Part shown: one piece after another, positions 60,166-64,000 of the stretch
Numbering within the stretch: position 1 is the first letter of the stretch
Layout: each line of letters opens with the position of its first letter
Assembly: GCF_047511655.1 (NCBI RefSeq)
Contig: NC_133398.1
Span: 50,411,638-50,475,637 of the forward strand
Length of the DNA: 64,000 bases
Source of the DNA: Castor canadensis
Taxonomy: Eukaryota > Chordata > Mammalia > Rodentia > Castoridae
Reading direction: 5' to 3'
The notes under the pieces: model-generated
What the model was told of the DNA's origin: nothing
The model's database searches: none
What the model saw: only the letters and a program-made list of their open reading frames with translations
Program-made: the position numbers and the translations under genes

Positions 60166-62009
60166 AAATGACAGCATGTTTTTCAGATTATATTGAGTTT
60201 GCAAAGTCAAAATGGCATATTTTAAAGCTTGAGAAGCAGATAATACAGAGATTAAAAAATGGGGGAAATCATCTATTTTGATACCAACCAGAAACAGTAA
60301 TAAACAAATACAACTTCAATAACCACACTTAGCATTAGGGTGAGATTGATTCTAAAACCAGAGGCTCTTCCTTGTTAAACCTCTCACTGCTTCCATGGAA
60401 TGTTAATAGTATCTTCCATCTGCATCATGTAAGACTTTTTATCACTGAAAATTCACCTATTAGGTTAAAAACTAAAGAGGAAGAGAGATTCTTCATTTGC
60501 TTTGATCAGCACATGACACAAAATTAAGGCTGGGCTGGAGGTCAGAAATGGAGTCATCTTATTTGGCATGAGAACAGCCACTGGCCTGAAGAAAGTCTTC
60601 TATGGAATCAGTGAGGGCCTGAACTAGACAAGTCAGAGTACACATGGCTGGAGTGTTCACAGAATGGAACTTGTTCAGTGCTTTTTGTTGAATTTAAACT
60701 CACAGGAAAACACAAGAGTACAAAATAAATAAGATTCCAGGAGTCTATGGTTGAGGAGTTAGTAAAAATTTTAACATGTTTCTTTAAAGACATCACTCAA
60801 ATTTTAGACTTATTTTCAAATGGTAGGAAAATATGATGAATTAAAAAGTATTTTGTCTCATTTTCTTTCAACATAAAGGTAGACAGTTCAATCTATATAT
60901 TCCATATCTTCAGTTACCCTAAAAAGCAATGAACAGTAACCCTGTGGCATTTCAAGTAGCACTCAGCCCCTTTATCATCTCTACCCCTTGCTCTATAGAT
61001 TTCATGTTGTGGGCTCTCTTTGGTTCATGAATCCTTGGTGCATTTCTGTTCTCTGTTTATTGTAGCGAGACAAGTTCAGACAATCCATTATCTCACTTCT
61101 CCCTAGATGTTTACTTTTGATCTATGGTCTAGCCCTACAGATATATTTTACTCACCAATAAGTTATATAAGTGAATGTCGTCCAAATACTGAGGGGATTG
61201 AGTTTATATTGCCAAAGGTCTTATAATAATGCCTGACTCATAGTTAACATAAATTAAATTACAGTGTTATCACTTCTCAATGTAATCATAATTATTACTC
61301 TCCAGATTAAGGCAGAATTCTTTGGTATCCTGTAATTCCCTTTCTTTTCATTTCTGTTTCTGAAGGAAGTTTTTTCAGTGCCTAAGTGAATTATGAATTA
61401 GGTGCAGTACTCAAGCAAGGGTAATCTCCACTATCCTGCCAGAAAGACTTAGTATCTCGTGACTCAGATCTTATTGCCAGTCTCTTGGTTTGACTCCTCT
61501 TTTTTTTCTTCGGAGCTGATAACATCTCCATTAAAGTCAAGTAGCTGCTCAATCAAAGATGAGGCAGTCCATTGCCCCAGGAGTAGCTCTTCTTTGAACC
61601 TCTGTCAGAAGCAACAACGTTCCTGCCTTTGAGCACTTCAACATTGAGCCTAGAGTCTTGACATTGCCACCGTCCCTAGTTCCCAACTTTCTGCATTAAC
61701 TTATGCTAATTTAACTTTCCACTGTGATAACAAAGTTCATTTCTCTTTCGAAACAATTGAATTTATATATTTTTCTTTTAGATCATAAGCCACAGTGATG
61801 ATTCGCTTACTAGGAAATTAGAAAAGAGAAATCAAATGACTGTTGTAATGAAAATTTCAGAGGAAAATCATGCTTCATCTTGACTTTCTTTTGCTTCTAT
61901 TTGTATTACTTCATCATGAATTATGATACAATGAAAGAATATGTGGACAAACTATGACCATTAAAAAGACACAAAAGTTAAAATAAAAAATCATTAAAAA
62001 TTGAAATAC
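60166..62009. other. gene-free spacer
   Basis: AT-rich; no gene or clear repeat recognised before the L1 promoter. Confidence 0.45.
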
Positions 62010-63586
62010 AGGGAGGAATTCCAAGATGGCGGCTAGAGGTAGGAAGCAGAAAGCGACCCTCCTATAGTGAAATCTTGGAGAGACGCTGGAGACACACTTT
62101 GTAGGCATAATCACCGAGAAAAGGCATAACTTTGACCCCTCCACATCTCCAGCCGGTGCAGAGAATCTCCACTTCACGTTAAACGGAGAAACGAGGAGGG
62201 CCCCCGGGGCCGCCAGTGGCCGGTGCCCATACGGCTTGGGAAGATGCGGACCAGGTGAGCTTCGCGGTACCGCGGTAGCCCACAGACAAGCCTGGGCCAG
62301 AGCAGCATAGCCCCCTGGACAGACTGACCTCCACCCGGGAAAAAAAAAAGAGAAACTGAGTAATAAGCAATAAGAACAGTTAAGACATGCTGGAAAGAGG
62401 GTGGGGCGCCCTGAGCGCTGAAGATTGGGGGAAGGGAATCCTTCCCTGGACTGTAAATAAACAAGCCGGGCGGGCCAGAGAGCCTCTGGTGGGAGTGGGG
62501 TGCGTGCCCAGCAACCAGGAGTGGGGAAGCTTGTGAGAGGAGGGAAGACCAACTTCCCACGTGAACTGTAAACAAACATGGCGGCCGGCAGGAGCAGCAG
62601 CACTGCCCAGTAAGCAGGAGCAGGAAAGCTTCTGAAAGTGGCAGTGGGAGGAAAACTCCACAGGAGAGAGGGGAAGACCCACCTCCCACATGAACTGTAA
62701 ATAAACACGCAGGCCTGACAATGCGGGGGCAGTGTCACCTTTCCCAGTGCTTGGAAAGGGGAAAGCCTGTAGCAGAGGCTCCCGCACAGGAGAACTCTGA
62801 GCAAACAAAGCCTGTGGGACCAGGTGAGATCTAGCTCACCCCAGAGATCTGCATAAATAATGCCGCCAGCTACAGGCTGAGAGCAGCAGGCAGGCAAGCC
62901 ACAGTTGCAGATACCACTCTCAGAACTGTCTCCAGACGCTTTTTTTTCTTTTTCTCCCTACCTTTGATGAGAGAACAACCGAATTACACCTGCAAGCCAA
63001 AAAACTTACTGAAACTGTATTGCATTTGAACTGAACTGGGGACACTTGGTGGGGCTTTTGTGTGTGTGTGTGTAGTTTTGTTCTACTTTATACATCCCCT
63101 TTGATGAGACAACTACAGAACAACATCTGAGGCACCAACTCCAGGACTGGAGATTGAGACGGACACCCAAATTATTAAGACTGAAACTGCATTGCATATA
63201 AACTTGGAAGTTTTTGGTTTTTTTTTTTTTTAATTTTCTATTTTCCATTTTATTTTAATTCATTTTTACATATAGATATTACTTTCATTTACTTATTTTT
63301 TATTTTTTTATGTTTGATTTTCAATCCTCTCTCTGTCTCTCTAATGTCTATTCAGCTTACTGTCGATTAGTACACTAACACTCCCTGTTTATACCTTTGA
63401 AACTCTCTTGTCTGATACCTTGTTCTGCTTTCTCCCTCTTGTCTGTATATTTGTTTTCCCCTTTTCTTTAACTTCTTGCTTTCCATCTAGCTCACTCTTC
63501 CATTCTAAATATTACCATTGTTATTATTACAAGCTAGAAAATACTTAATTACACATAGTACAGGGACAGTAACAACACCAAGGACA
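62010..63586 (+). mobile_element. LINE-1 5' UTR / promoter region
   Basis: A sharp GC-rich start, 'ggaattccaagatggcggct', contains the CAAGATGGCGG core that YY1 binds at the 5' end of other mammalian L1s. Three related segments each carrying '(g)aactgtaaataaac' occur at about 62,450, 62,565 and 62,693, so the promoter has degenerate 115-128 bp monomer-like units. Later parts become AT-rich with T-runs. A 5'-complete L1 implies insertion of a full-length copy; its 3' part is outside the window. Confidence 0.85.
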
Positions 63587-64000
63587 ATGACAGGATAACA
63601 GAAAAAACAGGGAAACCAGTTTCCCCACAGCAAAAAATTAGTACAGGAACCAGAGGGGAATGAAGAGAACAGAAACTCAGATCCAGACTCCAACAAAATG
63701 AAGATAAACTATGCCAAAGGACCCAATGAAGCCCACAAGAATAATTTAAAAGAAGACATACTACAAGTACTCAATGAGAATTTTATAGAGATGATACTGG
63801 ATAGGGCCAACCAAAATGTACAGGAGACACTCAAGAAATTCCAAGACAATAAAAATAGAGAATTTGAAGAAGCAAAAGAAGAAATAAAGGAAACCATAGA
63901 AGCACTGTATAAACACCAAAGTGAAAGAGAGAACACAATGAATAAATGGATAAATGAACTCAGGACAAAAATAGACAACAATAAAGAAGAAAACTGCCAG
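63587..64000 (+). pseudogene. LINE-1 ORF1 (RNA-binding protein) 5' part, stop at codon 4
   Basis: A likely original start at 63,587 gives ATG-ACA-GGA then TAA (63,596-63,598). The same frame is then open to the window end. The next in-frame ATG is at 63,698, giving 101 codons beginning 'MKINYAKGPNEAHKN'. The following sequence is rich in Glu, Lys, Asn and Gln with regular Leu/Ile spacing ('EEAKEEIKETIEAL'), as in the ORF1p coiled coil that trimerises the protein. The RNA-recognition and C-terminal domains lie beyond the window. Whether the downstream ATG is used is unknown. Confidence 0.75.

Overview
This is mammalian nuclear DNA. It is AT-rich and packed with LINE-1 (L1) fragments, SINEs and LTR pieces, with few genes. 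The SINEs combine a B1/7SL-like half with a tRNA/ID-like half whose 3' part reads 'agccctgagttcaaacc'. That form, with the L1 3' UTR type seen here, points to a rodent, most likely a castorimorph such as beaver. The species call is inference. The locus is the type I interferon (IFN) cluster around KLHL9, which corresponds to human 9p21.

Layout. 1-10 kb: L1 3' ends, SINEs, and two blocks (3.2-4.2 and 6.0-6.6 kb) that recur further right. 10.3-11.1 kb: one intact intronless IFN-alpha-like gene on the minus strand, with a TATA box, IRF-type elements and an AU-rich 3' UTR. 14.7-15.1 kb: a promoter-plus-signal-peptide fragment of a second IFN gene. 15-32 kb: repeats, a MaLR-type LTR and further copies of the duplicated flanks. 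32.1-32.5 kb: the 3' half of a third IFN gene, cut at its 5' end by an old L1. 33.4-36.0 kb: a CpG-island promoter and the intact single-exon KLHL9 coding sequence (617 aa) on the plus strand. 36-51 kb: the KLHL9 3' region, SINEs, and an L1 with a twin-priming inversion. 52.0-52.5 kb: a plus-strand IFN pseudogene that resembles rodent IFN-zeta (limitin) or IFN-delta rather than IFN-alpha. 57.1-57.7 kb: a plus-strand IFN-alpha-like pseudogene that stops where an antisense class I endogenous retrovirus begins (gag, protease, tRNA-Glu-type primer site, LTR; 57.7-60.2 kb). 62.0-64.0 kb: the 5' end of an L1 (promoter region with monomer-like repeats, then the start of ORF1), running off the window.

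Interpretation. IFN genes left of KLHL9 are on the minus strand and those right of it are on the plus strand. Only one of the five IFN loci is intact. Repeated flanking blocks show that the cluster grew by segmental duplication, and transposons then truncated several members. KLHL9, a CUL3 ubiquitin-ligase adaptor, is a conserved bystander within the cluster. No CRISPR, rRNA or tRNA gene was seen. All alignments were made by eye, so block boundaries are approximate.
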